From NCBI RefSeq assembly GCF_000719335.1, contig NZ_JOGB01000041.1, positions 19,224 to 83,223 of the forward strand: 64,000 nucleotides of DNA, in the 5' to 3' direction. The notes below the pieces were generated by a model. That model ran no database searches. It was given only the letters and a program-made list of their open reading frames with translations, and was not told where the DNA came from. Made by a program: the position numbers and the translations under genes. The first letter of the stretch is position 1. Each line of letters starts with the position of its first letter. Origin of the DNA: Streptomyces sp. NRRL S-87. GTDB taxonomy: Bacteria > Actinomycetota > Actinomycetes > Streptomycetales > Streptomycetaceae. This document shows, in pieces, positions 38,996-47,187 of this stretch.

Positions 38996-40465
38996 TCACA
39001 CGCTTTTCGCGGCCTTCCAGTCGGGCCGGCCGGGCATCGCGGGAGTCCTGGCGCCGTACAGCCAGTCCTGGAAGAACCCGGTCAGGTCGCGTCCGGCCTC
39101 GTCCGAGGCGAGCGCGACGAAGTCGGCCGTGCCCGCGGTGGCGTCCCGGTGCTCGGCGACCCAGCGCCGCTCGACCCGCTCGAAGGCGGCCCGGCCGATC
39201 TCCTCGCGGAGCGCGAAGAGGGCCAGCGCGGAGCCGTCGTACACCACGGGCCGGAACAGGCTCAGCGGCTGGCCGGGGGCGGCCTCCTTGGGCCGGGCCG
39301 GCGGCCCGCCGGCGGCCCGCCACTGGTCGGAGCGCTCGTACGCCTCGCGCATGCGCCGCTCCAGGGAGTACTTGCCGAGGCCGTCCGCGTAGAGGGCCTC
39401 GTACCAGGTGGCGTGCCCCTCGTTGAGCCACAGGTCGGACCAGGTCCGGGGGGTGACGGTGTTCCCGAACCACTGGTGGGCGAGCTCGTGGACCATGACG
39501 GACTCGACGTACCAGGACGGGTAGCCGGGGGTGGTGAACAGTCCGCGCTCGAAGAGGGACAGGGTCTGCGTCTCCAGCTCGAAGCCGGTCTTGGCGCGGG
39601 CGATCAGCAGCCCGTAGTTCTCGAAGGGGTAGCGGCCGACGCGCTCCTCCATCCACTCCAGCTGGGCGGGGGTCTTCGCCAGCCAGGGCTCCAGGACGGC
39701 CCGGTCGGCCTCGGGGACCACGTCGCGGACGGGCAGCCCGTGCGGACCCTCGCGGGTGAGGACCGCGGAGCGGCCGATGGAGACCTGCGCCAGCTCGGTG
39801 GCCATCGGGTGCAGGCTGCGGTACGTCCACGTGGTCCGGCCGGCGGCGGCCCGGCGGGCGGTACCGGTGCGGATGCCGTTCGCGACGGCCGTCAGGCCCT
39901 CGGGGGTGTTGATCCGGAAGGTGAACATCGCCTTGTCGGACGGGTGGTCGTTGCAGGGGAACACCCGGTGGGCGGCGTCGGCCTGGTTGGCCATGGCCAG
40001 CCCGTCCTCGGTGGTCACCCAGCCGCCGTCCTTCGCGCCGCGGGGGTCGCTGGTGTGGTGGACGGTGATGCGGACGAGGCCGTGGGCGGGGACGGGGCGG
40101 GCGGGCGTGAGGACGAGGTCCTCGCCGGCGCTCTCGAAGGCGGCGGGCAGCCCGTCGACCTCGGCGGAGGAGACGGTGCCGCGGGTGAAGTCGAGGTTGA
40201 TCCGCTCCAGGTCCTCGGTGGCCCGGGCCTCGATCACGGTGGTCGCGTCGAGGGGCTGGGTGGCGCTGGTGTAGCGGAAGGACAGGTCGTACGCGAGGAC
40301 GTCGTAGCCGGGGTTGCCGAGCTCCGGGAAGAGCCGGTCGCCGATGCCGAGGGCGGGCGGCGGCGGCAGGACGGCGGCGACGAGGCCGAGGGAGGCGGCG
40401 GCCAGGGCGGGGCCGCGCAGGCGGCGCAGGACGCGGTCGGCGGCGGGGCGGGGGGTGAGCTGCAT
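38996..40465 (-). CDS. M1-family metallopeptidase, exported
   Basis: Zinc aminopeptidase-type protein of 489 residues. A signal-like N-terminus (RLRGPALAAASLGLVAAVLPPPPALG) is followed by the beta-rich M1 N-terminal domain and the catalytic domain with HELAHQWFGN, the third zinc ligand Glu 18 residues later (WLNEGHATW), and Tyr in VVYDGSALALFALREEIG. It is shorter than cytosolic PepN (about 850 residues) because the C-terminal helical domain is largely absent, as in other short secreted actinobacterial M1 proteins. The start is ATG 40465; a TTG at 40477 is the alternative. It is probably a peptide scavenger outside the membrane. Confidence 0.9.
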   Translation of the reverse strand: MQLTPRPAADRVLRRLRGPALAAASLGLVAAVLPPPPALGIGDRLFPELGNPGYDVLAYDLSFRYTSATQPLDATTVIEARATEDLERINLDFTRGTVSSAEVDGLPAAFESAGEDLVLTPARPVPAHGLVRITVHHTSDPRGAKDGGWVTTEDGLAMANQADAAHRVFPCNDHPSDKAMFTFRINTPEGLTAVANGIRTGTARRAAAGRTTWTYRSLHPMATELAQVSIGRSAVLTREGPHGLPVRDVVPEADRAVLEPWLAKTPAQLEWMEERVGRYPFENYGLLIARAKTGFELETQTLSLFERGLFTTPGYPSWYVESVMVHELAHQWFGNTVTPRTWSDLWLNEGHATWYEALYADGLGKYSLERRMREAYERSDQWRAAGGPPARPKEAAPGQPLSLFRPVVYDGSALALFALREEIGRAAFERVERRWVAEHRDATAGTADFVALASDEAGRDLTGFFQDWLYGARTPAMPGRPDWKAAKSV

Positions 40466-40567
40466 GCACCACGGCAATACCAGCGGCCGCCGCCCGCGCG
40501 GGGGCGGCGCGCGACGCCCGCCACTCGAAAGGGGCGGTGCTCGGACGCGCCTGCGAGCGCCGTCCGC

Positions 40568-40630
40568 GGCGGGCTTCCCGCCCGGGGTCCGGTGGGGCGG
40601 GGGCGGGCTTCCCGCCCGGGGTCCGGTGGG
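40568..40630. repeat. directly repeated hairpin unit downstream of rshA
   Basis: A ~29-bp unit occurs at 40568-40596 and again at 40602-40630 (34-bp period). Each contains the hairpin GGCGGG-CTT-CCCGCC. It starts 18 bp past the rshA stop, so it is probably a duplicated terminator. Confidence 0.65.
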
Positions 40631-40648
40631 TCAGGGGCGGGCGGCGGG

Positions 40649-42739
40649 TCAGACGCGGCCGACGTCGTAGACGCCCGGTACGTCCCGCATCGCGCGCATG
40701 AGCCGGGGCAGCACCGCGGCGTCGGGCAGCTGGACGGTGTAGGTGTGCCGGACCCGCTGCTCGGTGGGCGGTTCGACGGTGGCGGAGACGATGTCGGCGC
40801 CCTCGCGGGAGATCGCCTCGGTGAGGTCGGCCAGCAGGTGCGGGCGGCCGAACGATTCGGCTACCAGGGTCACGCGGCAGTCGGCGGTGGCCCGCCAGTG
40901 CACGGCGACCGGGGTGCGGCCCAGCGACCGCATCCGGTCCACGGCCGGGCACTGCACCCGGTGGACGGTCACGGCCCCGCCGCGCACGACGAACCCGGCG
41001 ACCGTGTCGGGCGGCACGGGGGTGCAGCAGCCGGCCAGCCGCACGGTGGCGTCGGGAAGGTCGGCCACCGCGTTCCCGCCGTCGGCCCGGGCGCCGACCA
41101 TCGGACCGGGGGCGCGGGGCACGGCGGTCTGCTGCCGGGCGTGGTCGGGGTGGGCGTTCAGCCACTCCCTGATGGCGATGCGGGCCGCCGGGGTGCGGGC
41201 GTGCTCCAGCCAGTTCGCGGCGGGCTCGGCGGCGCTGTCCCCGCCGAGCAGCGGCTGGACGGTGTCGCCGTCGACCAGCCGCGTCCCCAGGGCCGCGAGG
41301 CGTCCGTTGACCCGGGCGCCGATGCAGCCGTGGGCGGCCGTGCCGTGCAGGGCGTAGGCGGCGTCGACGCAGCTGGCGCCGGCGGGCAGGCCGAGCCGGC
41401 CGCCGTCGGCGGTGAAGACGGTGATCTCCCGGTCCTGGGCGAGCTCCTCGCGCAGGGAGCTCCAGAAGGTGTCCGGGTCGGGCGCGGCCTGCTGCCAGTC
41501 CAGCAGCCGCGACAGCCAGCCGGGGCGGGTGGGGTCGATGCGCTCCTCGGCGCGGTCGGTGCGCTCCTCGCCGGCCTCAGCGGGGGCGTAGGGGTTGCCG
41601 AGGGCGATGACGCCGGCCTCGGCGACGCTGTGCATCTGGCGGGTGCGGATGAGGACTTCGGCGACGTGCCCGTCGGTGGCGACCGCCGTGTGCAGGGACT
41701 GGTAGAGGTTGAACTTGGGGGCGGCGACGAAGTCCTTGAACTCCGAGACCACCGGCGTGAAGCAGGTGTGCAGTTCGCCCAGCACGCCGTAGCAGTCGGC
41801 GTCCTCGCCCACCAGGACGAGCAGCCGGCCGAAGTCGGAGCCGCGCAGCTCCCCGCGTTTGAGTGTGATGCGGTGGACGGAGACGAAGTGCCGGGGTCTG
41901 ATGTGGACTTCGGCGGGGATGCCGGCCTCGCGCAGCACGGCGCGGAAGGCCTCGGCGATGCCGGGCAGCGGGTCGTGCTCGGCGGCGTGGGCGGCGATGA
42001 GGGCGCGGGTGCGCTCGTACTCCTCGGGGTGGAGGATCGCGAAGACGAGGTCCTCCAGCTCGGTCTTGATGGCCTGGACGCCCAGCCGTTCGGCGAGCGG
42101 GATCAGTACGTCGCGGGTGACCTTGGCGATGCGGGCCTGCTTCTCGGGGCGCATCACACCGAGGGTGCGCATGTTGTGCAGCCGGTCGGCGAGCTTGATG
42201 GACATGACGCGCACGTCGTTGCCGGTGGCGACGAGCATCTTGCGGAAGGTCTCGGGCTCGGCGGCGGCGCCGTAGTCCACCTTCTCGAGCTTGGTGACGC
42301 CGTCGACGATGAAGCGGACCTCGTCGCCGAACTCGGCGCGCACCTGGTCGAGCGTCACGTCGGTGTCCTCGACGGTGTCGTGGAGCAGGGAGGCCGTCAG
42401 GGTCGTGGTCTCGGCGCCGAGTTCGGCGAGGATCAGGGTGACGGCGAGCGGATGGGTGATGTACGGCTCGCCGCTCTTGCGCGTCTGGCCGCGGTGGGAC
42501 GATTCGGCAAGGACGTACGCCCGGCGCAGTACGGCGAGATCGGCGTCGGGGTGGTGGGCCCGGTGCGCCTCCGCCACGTGGCCGATGGCGTCGGGCAGCC
42601 GGTCGCGCGGGGCGGTGCCGAGCAGCGCGGCCCGTCCGAGCCGGCGCAGATCGAGCCGGGTGCGGCCGCGGCGGCGGCTCTGAGCTGCGCCGGAGCGGAA
42701 CTCCGCGCCGGCGTCGGGGTTCGTGGCCTCTGCACTCAT
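40649..42739 (-). CDS. rshA: RelA/SpoT homologue (RshA)
   Basis: ppGpp-metabolising protein of 696 residues. The HD hydrolase domain is intact (HRGQTRKSGEPYITHPLAVTLIL; TASLLHDTVEDTD; KLADRLHNMRTLG). The synthetase domain is recognisable but drifted: RPRHFVSVHRITLKRGE where Rel enzymes have RPKHxxSIxxKM, SDFGRLLVLVG where they have xDLxGxR, and EVLIRTRQMHSVAEAG for ExQIRT; YQSLHT is kept. TGS, a conserved Cys/zinc region (LAGCCTPVPPDTVAGFVVRGGAVTVHRVQC) and a C-terminal ACT domain follow. Position beside dapF and hflX agrees with RshA as I remember it, rather than RelA. Start ATG 42739. Confidence 0.9.
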   Translation of the reverse strand: MSAEATNPDAGAEFRSGAAQSRRRGRTRLDLRRLGRAALLGTAPRDRLPDAIGHVAEAHRAHHPDADLAVLRRAYVLAESSHRGQTRKSGEPYITHPLAVTLILAELGAETTTLTASLLHDTVEDTDVTLDQVRAEFGDEVRFIVDGVTKLEKVDYGAAAEPETFRKMLVATGNDVRVMSIKLADRLHNMRTLGVMRPEKQARIAKVTRDVLIPLAERLGVQAIKTELEDLVFAILHPEEYERTRALIAAHAAEHDPLPGIAEAFRAVLREAGIPAEVHIRPRHFVSVHRITLKRGELRGSDFGRLLVLVGEDADCYGVLGELHTCFTPVVSEFKDFVAAPKFNLYQSLHTAVATDGHVAEVLIRTRQMHSVAEAGVIALGNPYAPAEAGEERTDRAEERIDPTRPGWLSRLLDWQQAAPDPDTFWSSLREELAQDREITVFTADGGRLGLPAGASCVDAAYALHGTAAHGCIGARVNGRLAALGTRLVDGDTVQPLLGGDSAAEPAANWLEHARTPAARIAIREWLNAHPDHARQQTAVPRAPGPMVGARADGGNAVADLPDATVRLAGCCTPVPPDTVAGFVVRGGAVTVHRVQCPAVDRMRSLGRTPVAVHWRATADCRVTLVAESFGRPHLLADLTEAISREGADIVSATVEPPTEQRVRHTYTVQLPDAAVLPRLMRAMRDVPGVYDVGRV

Positions 42740-42878
42740 GGGCACCTCCGGCGGCATCGACCGGCGGGGCGGGCATGGTGTGAGCCCGAAGGGCCGGTGT
42801 CTGATGCTACCGACCCCACCACGTGGCGCAGTCCGCCTCTCGCTCAGCGTGAAACGGATCACCCATTCGAGGGAAGCT

Positions 42879-43754
42879 CTACCCGAAAGCCGTTTCGCTC
42901 AGCCAGGCCGGATCGATCTCGCCTTCGGCGACGATGACGGCGGGTCCGGTCATCTCGACGAGGCCGTCGGGGTGCTCGGTGATCACGAGCGTGCCGCCGG
43001 GCAGGTCGACGGTGTACGTGGCCTCCTGGCCGGTGACGGCCGGGTCGGCGCCGTCGCGGCGGGCGGTGGCGACGGCCACGGCGCAGGCGCCGGTGCCGCA
43101 GGAGCGGGTCTCGCCCGAGCCGCGCTCGTGGACGCGCATGGCCACGTGGCGGGGGCCGCGGTCGACCACGAACTCGACGTTGACGCCGTCCGGGTAGGCG
43201 GCGGCGGGGCTGAACGGCGGCGGGCCGTACAGGTTCCCCGCGTCGGCGAGGTCGTCGACGAAGGCGACGGCGTGCGGGTTGCCCATGTTCACGTTGCGGG
43301 CGGGCCAGCTGCGGTCGCCGACGGAGACGGTGACCTCCCCCTCGGGGAGCACGGCGCGGCCCATGGAGACGGTGACGTCGCCGTTCTCGGCGAGGCGGAC
43401 CCGCTTGACGCCGCCGCGGGTGGCGACGGCCAGGTCGCCGGCGCCGGCGAGGCCGGCGTGCTGGAGGTAGCGGGCGAAGACGCGGACCCCGTTGCCGCAC
43501 ATCTCGGCGATCGAGCCGTCGGCGTTGCGGTAGTCCATGAACCACTCGGCGACGTCGGCCATCGCGCGGGCCTCGGGGTGCTCGGCGGAGCGGACCACGT
43601 GCAGCACTCCGTCGGCGCCGATGCCGGCGCGGCGGTCGCACAGGGCGGCGACGGCGGCCGGTGGCAGGTCGACGGCGTTGTCCGGGTCCGGGATGATCAC
43701 GAAGTCGTTCTCGGTCCCGTGGCCCTTGAGGAAGCTGAGCTGCGCGATGGTCAC
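42879..43754 (-). CDS. dapF: diaminopimelate epimerase
   Basis: Converts LL- to meso-diaminopimelate for lysine and peptidoglycan (streptomycetes use LL-DAP in the wall but need meso-DAP for lysine). 291 residues. The catalytic cysteine pair is visible in EMCGNGVRVFARYL and ETRSCGTGACAVAVA. Substrate contacts: KGHGTENDFVIIPD near the start and NMGNPHAV. GTG 43754 (VTIAQLSFLKGHG) is the best start; a TTG 15 nt earlier is possible. There is no clear ribosome site. It is 139 bp upstream of rshA in the same direction. Confidence 0.95.
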   Translation of the reverse strand: MTIAQLSFLKGHGTENDFVIIPDPDNAVDLPPAAVAALCDRRAGIGADGVLHVVRSAEHPEARAMADVAEWFMDYRNADGSIAEMCGNGVRVFARYLQHAGLAGAGDLAVATRGGVKRVRLAENGDVTVSMGRAVLPEGEVTVSVGDRSWPARNVNMGNPHAVAFVDDLADAGNLYGPPPFSPAAAYPDGVNVEFVVDRGPRHVAMRVHERGSGETRSCGTGACAVAVATARRDGADPAVTGQEATYTVDLPGGTLVITEHPDGLVEMTGPAVIVAEGEIDPAWLSETAFG

Positions 43755-43850
43755 CGGGCCATCGTACAAAGCACCGGTGACGGGGGTACCGGCAGCTCAG
43801 GGAGTGGGACGGCCGGCACGGGGCACGGCCGGGCCGGACGGCGCCGGTCG

Positions 43851-44327
43851 CTAGCGCAGTCGGGCCACGCGCCAGACGGCGAGGAAGGCCAGGGTGACGA
43901 CCACGACGGCGTACAGGCCCACGATCCGCCAGTCCGGGCGCTCGCCGGAGCCGCGGGCGGGCAGCCCGGGCCAGGTGTAGCCCACGCGGCGGGCGGCCAT
44001 CATCCCCCAGCCGCCGGCACAGCAGCTGATGAGCAGGCCGAGCATGGCGACGACCGCGCCGCCGTCGCCGAACTCGAAGGCGAGGGGGAAGGCGAACATC
44101 AGGGAGCCGGCGGCGGCCAGCATCACGATCGGCGCGAGCTGCCAGATGCGCAGCTTGCGCTGCGGGCGCAGCTCGACCTCGACCTCGGGTACGGGGGTGT
44201 CCTGGTCGGGGCCGTCCGGGCTCAGCCGGTCGGGGTCCGCCGGAAGGCCCAGGCCGTCGGGAAGCACCACCGCCTCCGGATCGGTCCCGGTACCGTCCCG
44301 CCCGGCGTCACGAGGGCCGGCCTCCAT
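43851..44327 (-). CDS. conserved three-helix membrane protein
   Basis: 158 residues, function unknown. An acidic Pro-rich cytoplasmic N-terminus (about 60 residues) is followed by three hydrophobic helices: LAPIVMLAAAGSLMFAFPLAF, GAVVAMLGLLISCCAGGWGMMA and IVGLYAVVVVTLAFLAVW, with a basic C-terminal VARLR. ATG 44327 has GGAGGG 8 nt upstream; GTG 44333 is too close to it. It sits between dapF and miaA, both leftward. Streptomyces-type integral membrane protein with no catalytic motif. Confidence 0.75.
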   Translation of the reverse strand: MEAGPRDAGRDGTGTDPEAVVLPDGLGLPADPDRLSPDGPDQDTPVPEVEVELRPQRKLRIWQLAPIVMLAAAGSLMFAFPLAFEFGDGGAVVAMLGLLISCCAGGWGMMAARRVGYTWPGLPARGSGERPDWRIVGLYAVVVVTLAFLAVWRVARLR

Positions 44328-44459
44328 CGCCACGCGCCCTCCCCACTGGACTTCGCTCGCTTGACGTCACCCGCCGGTCTACACAACCTGCGGAATTTGA
44401 TGATGGCACGGCCAGGAGCCCGCGATGCGCGCGCGGGGCGTCCCGATGCCATCACGTGA

Positions 44460-45398
44460 TCAGGCTGTAATCGCTCGTTCGACCAACGACTGCGCAAGTC
44501 CGGGGAGTTCCGCGCGGTCCGCCGAGGCCCCGCTGAGCCAGTGGACACGGGGGTCCCGGCGGAACCAGGAGTCCTGCCGGCGGGCGAAGCGCTTGGTGGC
44601 CCGGACGGTCTCGGCGCGGGCCTCGTCCTCGGTGCACTCGCCCGAGAGGGCAGCGAGCACCTGCTGGTAGCCGAGCGCGCGGGAGGCGGTGACGCCCTCG
44701 CGCAGGCCCTGGGCCTCCAGGGCCTTGACCTCGTCGACGAGTCCGGCCTCCCACATGACGTCGACGCGGCGGGCGATCCGCTCGTCGAGCTCGGGGCGGG
44801 CGACGTCGACGCCGATCTGCACGGTGTCGTAGACGGAGTCGGGCCCGGGGAGGTTGGCGGTGAAGGGACGCCCGGTGATCTCGATGACCTCCAGGGCGCG
44901 GACGATCCGGCGGCCGTTGCTGGGCAGGATGGCCCGGGCGGCGGCCGGGTCGGACTGGGCGAGGCGGGCGTGCAGGGCGCCGGGGCCGCGCAGCGTCAGT
45001 TCCTGCTCCAGGCGGGCCCGGACCTCGGGGTCGGTGCCGGGGAACTCCAGGGAGTCGATGGCCCCGCGTACGTAGAGTCCCGAGCCGCCGACGAGGACGG
45101 GGGTGCGGCCCTCGGCGAGCAGCCGGTCGATCTCGGCGCGGGCGAGCCGCTGGTACTCGGCGACGCTGGCGGTCTCGGTGACGTCCCAGATGTCGAGGAG
45201 GTGGTGCGGGACGCCGCCGCGCTCGTCGAGGGTCAGCTTCGCGGTGCCGATGTCCATCCCGCGGTAGAGCTGCATGGAGTCGGCGTTGACGACCTCGCCG
45301 CCGAACTGCCGGGCGAGGTGGACGCCCAGATCGGACTTACCGGCCGCGGTGGGGCCGACGACGGCGATGACCCGCGGTGCGGGAGCTGCACTTCTCAC
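44460..45398 (-). CDS. miaA: tRNA dimethylallyltransferase
   Basis: Transfers the dimethylallyl group to A37 of tRNAs reading UNN codons; MiaB later methylthiolates it. 312 residues. P-loop VVGPTAAGKSDLG, NADSMQLYRGMDIGTAK (the catalytic Asp region), VGGSGLYVRG, and the tRNA-binding insert through GREPF-like ITGRPFTANLP and RRQDSWFRRD. GTG 45398 (VRSAAPAPRVIAVVG) fits the usual length; the frame to 45521 has no support. In streptomycetes this modification matters for bldA (Leu-UUA) tRNA function. miaB lies in the same window at 47188-48684. Confidence 0.95.
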   Translation of the reverse strand: MRSAAPAPRVIAVVGPTAAGKSDLGVHLARQFGGEVVNADSMQLYRGMDIGTAKLTLDERGGVPHHLLDIWDVTETASVAEYQRLARAEIDRLLAEGRTPVLVGGSGLYVRGAIDSLEFPGTDPEVRARLEQELTLRGPGALHARLAQSDPAAARAILPSNGRRIVRALEVIEITGRPFTANLPGPDSVYDTVQIGVDVARPELDERIARRVDVMWEAGLVDEVKALEAQGLREGVTASRALGYQQVLAALSGECTEDEARAETVRATKRFARRQDSWFRRDPRVHWLSGASADRAELPGLAQSLVERAITA

Positions 45399-45563
45399 CG
45401 CACCAGTCTCGCAAACACCGGGAGTGCTCCCCGAACGGGTTACGTGACGGGCCGTGTGGGGGTTCGTTGCCCTGGCGGGGTTCCGGGACCGCGGGTCCGC
45501 CCGTTCGGCCCCCTGCGACACGGCGGAACCCCGTCCCCACGAGTAACGTTTATTGGAGTAGAC

Positions 45564-45833
45564 ATGGGCGTTTTCAGCTGGTTTCGCCGGAAGGCTTCGG
45601 CCCCTGTCCCGGAGAGCCGGGCGGGGGCCGTCGAGGCGGCCGCGGAGGCGCCGGCCGGGGCGGAAGCCGAGCGGGCCGGAGCCGGGACGACGGAGGCGGC
45701 GGCCGAGGCCGGGGCGACCGCGGAGGTGTCCGGCGCGACCGGCGGCGAGAGCCCCGGTCGCGCCGACATCCCGCGGCAGCAGTCGGCCGGCGCGGCGACG
45801 GACAGCGGGACCGGCGAGGGCGCCCGTACGTGA
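45564..45833 (+). CDS. small Ala/Glu-rich protein (often annotated gliding motility protein)
   Basis: 89 residues. It starts MGVFSWFRRKA, a short amphipathic/basic head that could associate with membrane, then becomes a low-complexity Ala/Glu/Gly/Thr tail that is probably disordered. TTGGAGTAG precedes the ATG. Streptomyces genomes often carry the annotation 'gliding motility protein' for this family; nothing in the sequence supports a motility role. It lies 23 bp before the next gene and is divergent from miaA, so the two small genes form an operon. Function unknown. Confidence 0.65.
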   Translation: MGVFSWFRRKASAPVPESRAGAVEAAAEAPAGAEAERAGAGTTEAAAEAGATAEVSGATGGESPGRADIPRQQSAGAATDSGTGEGART

Positions 45834-45856
45834 TCCCCGCCTAGAGAAGGTGACCC

Positions 45857-46216
45857 ATGGGCCTGATGGACAATCTCAAGGCCAAGCTCGGGCCTGCCAA
45901 GGACAAGGCCGTCGACCTCGCGCACAAGAACAAGGACAAGGCCGCCGACCTCGCCCACAGGAACAAGGAGAAGGCGGTCGGCCTCGCGCAGAAGCACGAG
46001 GGCAAGATCGGCGACAGCCTGGACAAGATGGCCAGGGCCGTCGACTCCAAGACCAAGGGCAAGTACCACGACCGGATCGCGACCGGCACGGACAAGGCCA
46101 AGGGCGCCGTGGGCAAGATGGCCCACAAGGACGACGGCGGCCCGTCCACCGCGCCCGGCGGCCCGGCGGCCGGCCCGACCGCCGGCCCGCCCGGCACCCC
46201 GCCCGCGGCCACCTGA
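45857..46216 (+). CDS. MT0933/Rv0909-type 'antitoxin' family, Lys/Asp/Ala repeat protein
   Basis: 119 residues. Residues 1-85 are built of degenerate 11-mer units (GPAKDKAVDLAHKNKDKAADLAHRNKEKAV...), an amphipathic charged helix like LEA or CsbD-type stress proteins. The C-terminus is Pro/Gly/Ala-rich. MGLMDNLKAKLGPAKDKA matches the MT0933 antitoxin-like family as I know it. No toxin gene is adjacent; its partner here is the acidic 89-residue protein just upstream (charge-complementary). GAAGG precedes the ATG. An actual toxin-antitoxin role is not supported by context. Confidence 0.72.
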   Translation: MGLMDNLKAKLGPAKDKAVDLAHKNKDKAADLAHRNKEKAVGLAQKHEGKIGDSLDKMARAVDSKTKGKYHDRIATGTDKAKGAVGKMAHKDDGGPSTAPGGPAAGPTAGPPGTPPAAT

Positions 46217-46226
46217 GCCGGTTCTC

Positions 46227-46262
46227 GAGCACCGGGGCGCGGAACCTCCGCGCCCCGTGCTC
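46227..46262. terminator. terminator hairpin
   Basis: 16-bp stem with one bulge (46227-46242 with 46248-46262) and a 5-nt loop, right after the MT0933-type gene and before the convergent gene end at 46313. Confidence 0.78.
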
Positions 46263-46312
46263 GTGCCCCGTGCCCGGGCCCCGTTCCGGTGCCCGGGGCC
46301 GGGCCGGCGCGG

Positions 46313-47020
46313 TCAGGACCAGGCGGCCACGAAGTACCCGACCCCGTACGGCGCGTCCTCGTACAGCAGGCGCCCCTCCAGGCCCGCGCCCTCGGCGGCC
46401 CCCGCGAGCACCTGCCAGGGCGCCCGGCCGGCCACCAGCAGCTCTCGCGCGAGGCCGGGGTCGAGCGCGGCCAGGGCCGCGGTGTCGGCCGCGCCCAGTG
46501 CGCGCCCGGCGGCGGCGTCGAAGCCTGCGGCGCGCTCGTCGAGGTAACCGGGGGCCTTCAGGGTGCGGCAGGCGCTGCCGTCGCCCATCACGAGCAGCGC
46601 GACGCGCCCGGCGCTGCCGGCCAGCTCGCGGCCCGTGGCCAGGCAGTCCTGCGGGTCGAGCCCGGAGGCGACCGCGAGTCCTTCCACGGGCGCGCCGGAC
46701 CAGTCGGTGTGCTCGAGCAGCCAGGCGGCCACGGCGAGCGAGGCGGGCAGCTCCCCCGCCGCCTCCGGCCCCGGTCCGAGGCGCACGTCGAGGTCGACGC
46801 CGACCCCCCGGAAGGACCCGCGGGCCCCCTGGGCATGACGGCCGCCCCCCTCGGGACCGGCCGGGCCGACCACGACCAGCCGGTCGGGGCGGGCGGCGGC
46901 GAGCACCGCGAGCGCGTCGGAGCACGCGGTGCGGGCGTCGGCGAGTTCGGCGGCGGCCCCGGCCGCGACCTGCGGCACGAGCAGCGGCGGACAAGGGCAT
47001 ACGGCGGCGGCTACCAGCAT
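46313..47020 (-). CDS. class III extradiol dioxygenase-like (LigB-fold) protein
   Basis: 235 residues. It starts MLVAAAVCPCPPLLVPQVAAG and includes RPDRLVVVGPAGPEGG, VAAWLLEHTDWSG, RVALLVMGDGSACRTLKAPGYLDERAAGFD and YFVAAWS, the layout of LigB-like proteins. Classical enzymes use two His and a Glu for Fe(II). Here the N-terminal His position appears to be replaced (CPCPPLL instead of PHPPLL-like), so catalysis is doubtful. It is downstream of miaB in the same direction, 167 bp away. ATG 47020. Function unknown. Confidence 0.72.
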   Translation of the reverse strand: MLVAAAVCPCPPLLVPQVAAGAAAELADARTACSDALAVLAAARPDRLVVVGPAGPEGGGRHAQGARGSFRGVGVDLDVRLGPGPEAAGELPASLAVAAWLLEHTDWSGAPVEGLAVASGLDPQDCLATGRELAGSAGRVALLVMGDGSACRTLKAPGYLDERAAGFDAAAGRALGAADTAALAALDPGLARELLVAGRAPWQVLAGAAEGAGLEGRLLYEDAPYGVGYFVAAWS

Positions 47021-47187
47021 GATCGGCAGCCTATCGCTGCCACCGTGAGGGGCGGGCCCGCATGCGCGCGACGGCGCGCACCGCCCCGACCCCGCCGGTG
47101 GGTCCCGTGGTGTGGGGGGGGTAGCCGTCACGTACGCGGCGGCAGCCGGTCGGCGGGCCCCACCCCGCCGCCCGCGCCCACGCGCCG

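Noticed and set aside
45857..46216. Toxin-antitoxin module
   Set aside because: The antitoxin label is a family name only; no toxin-like gene is adjacent and the partner shows no toxin fold.
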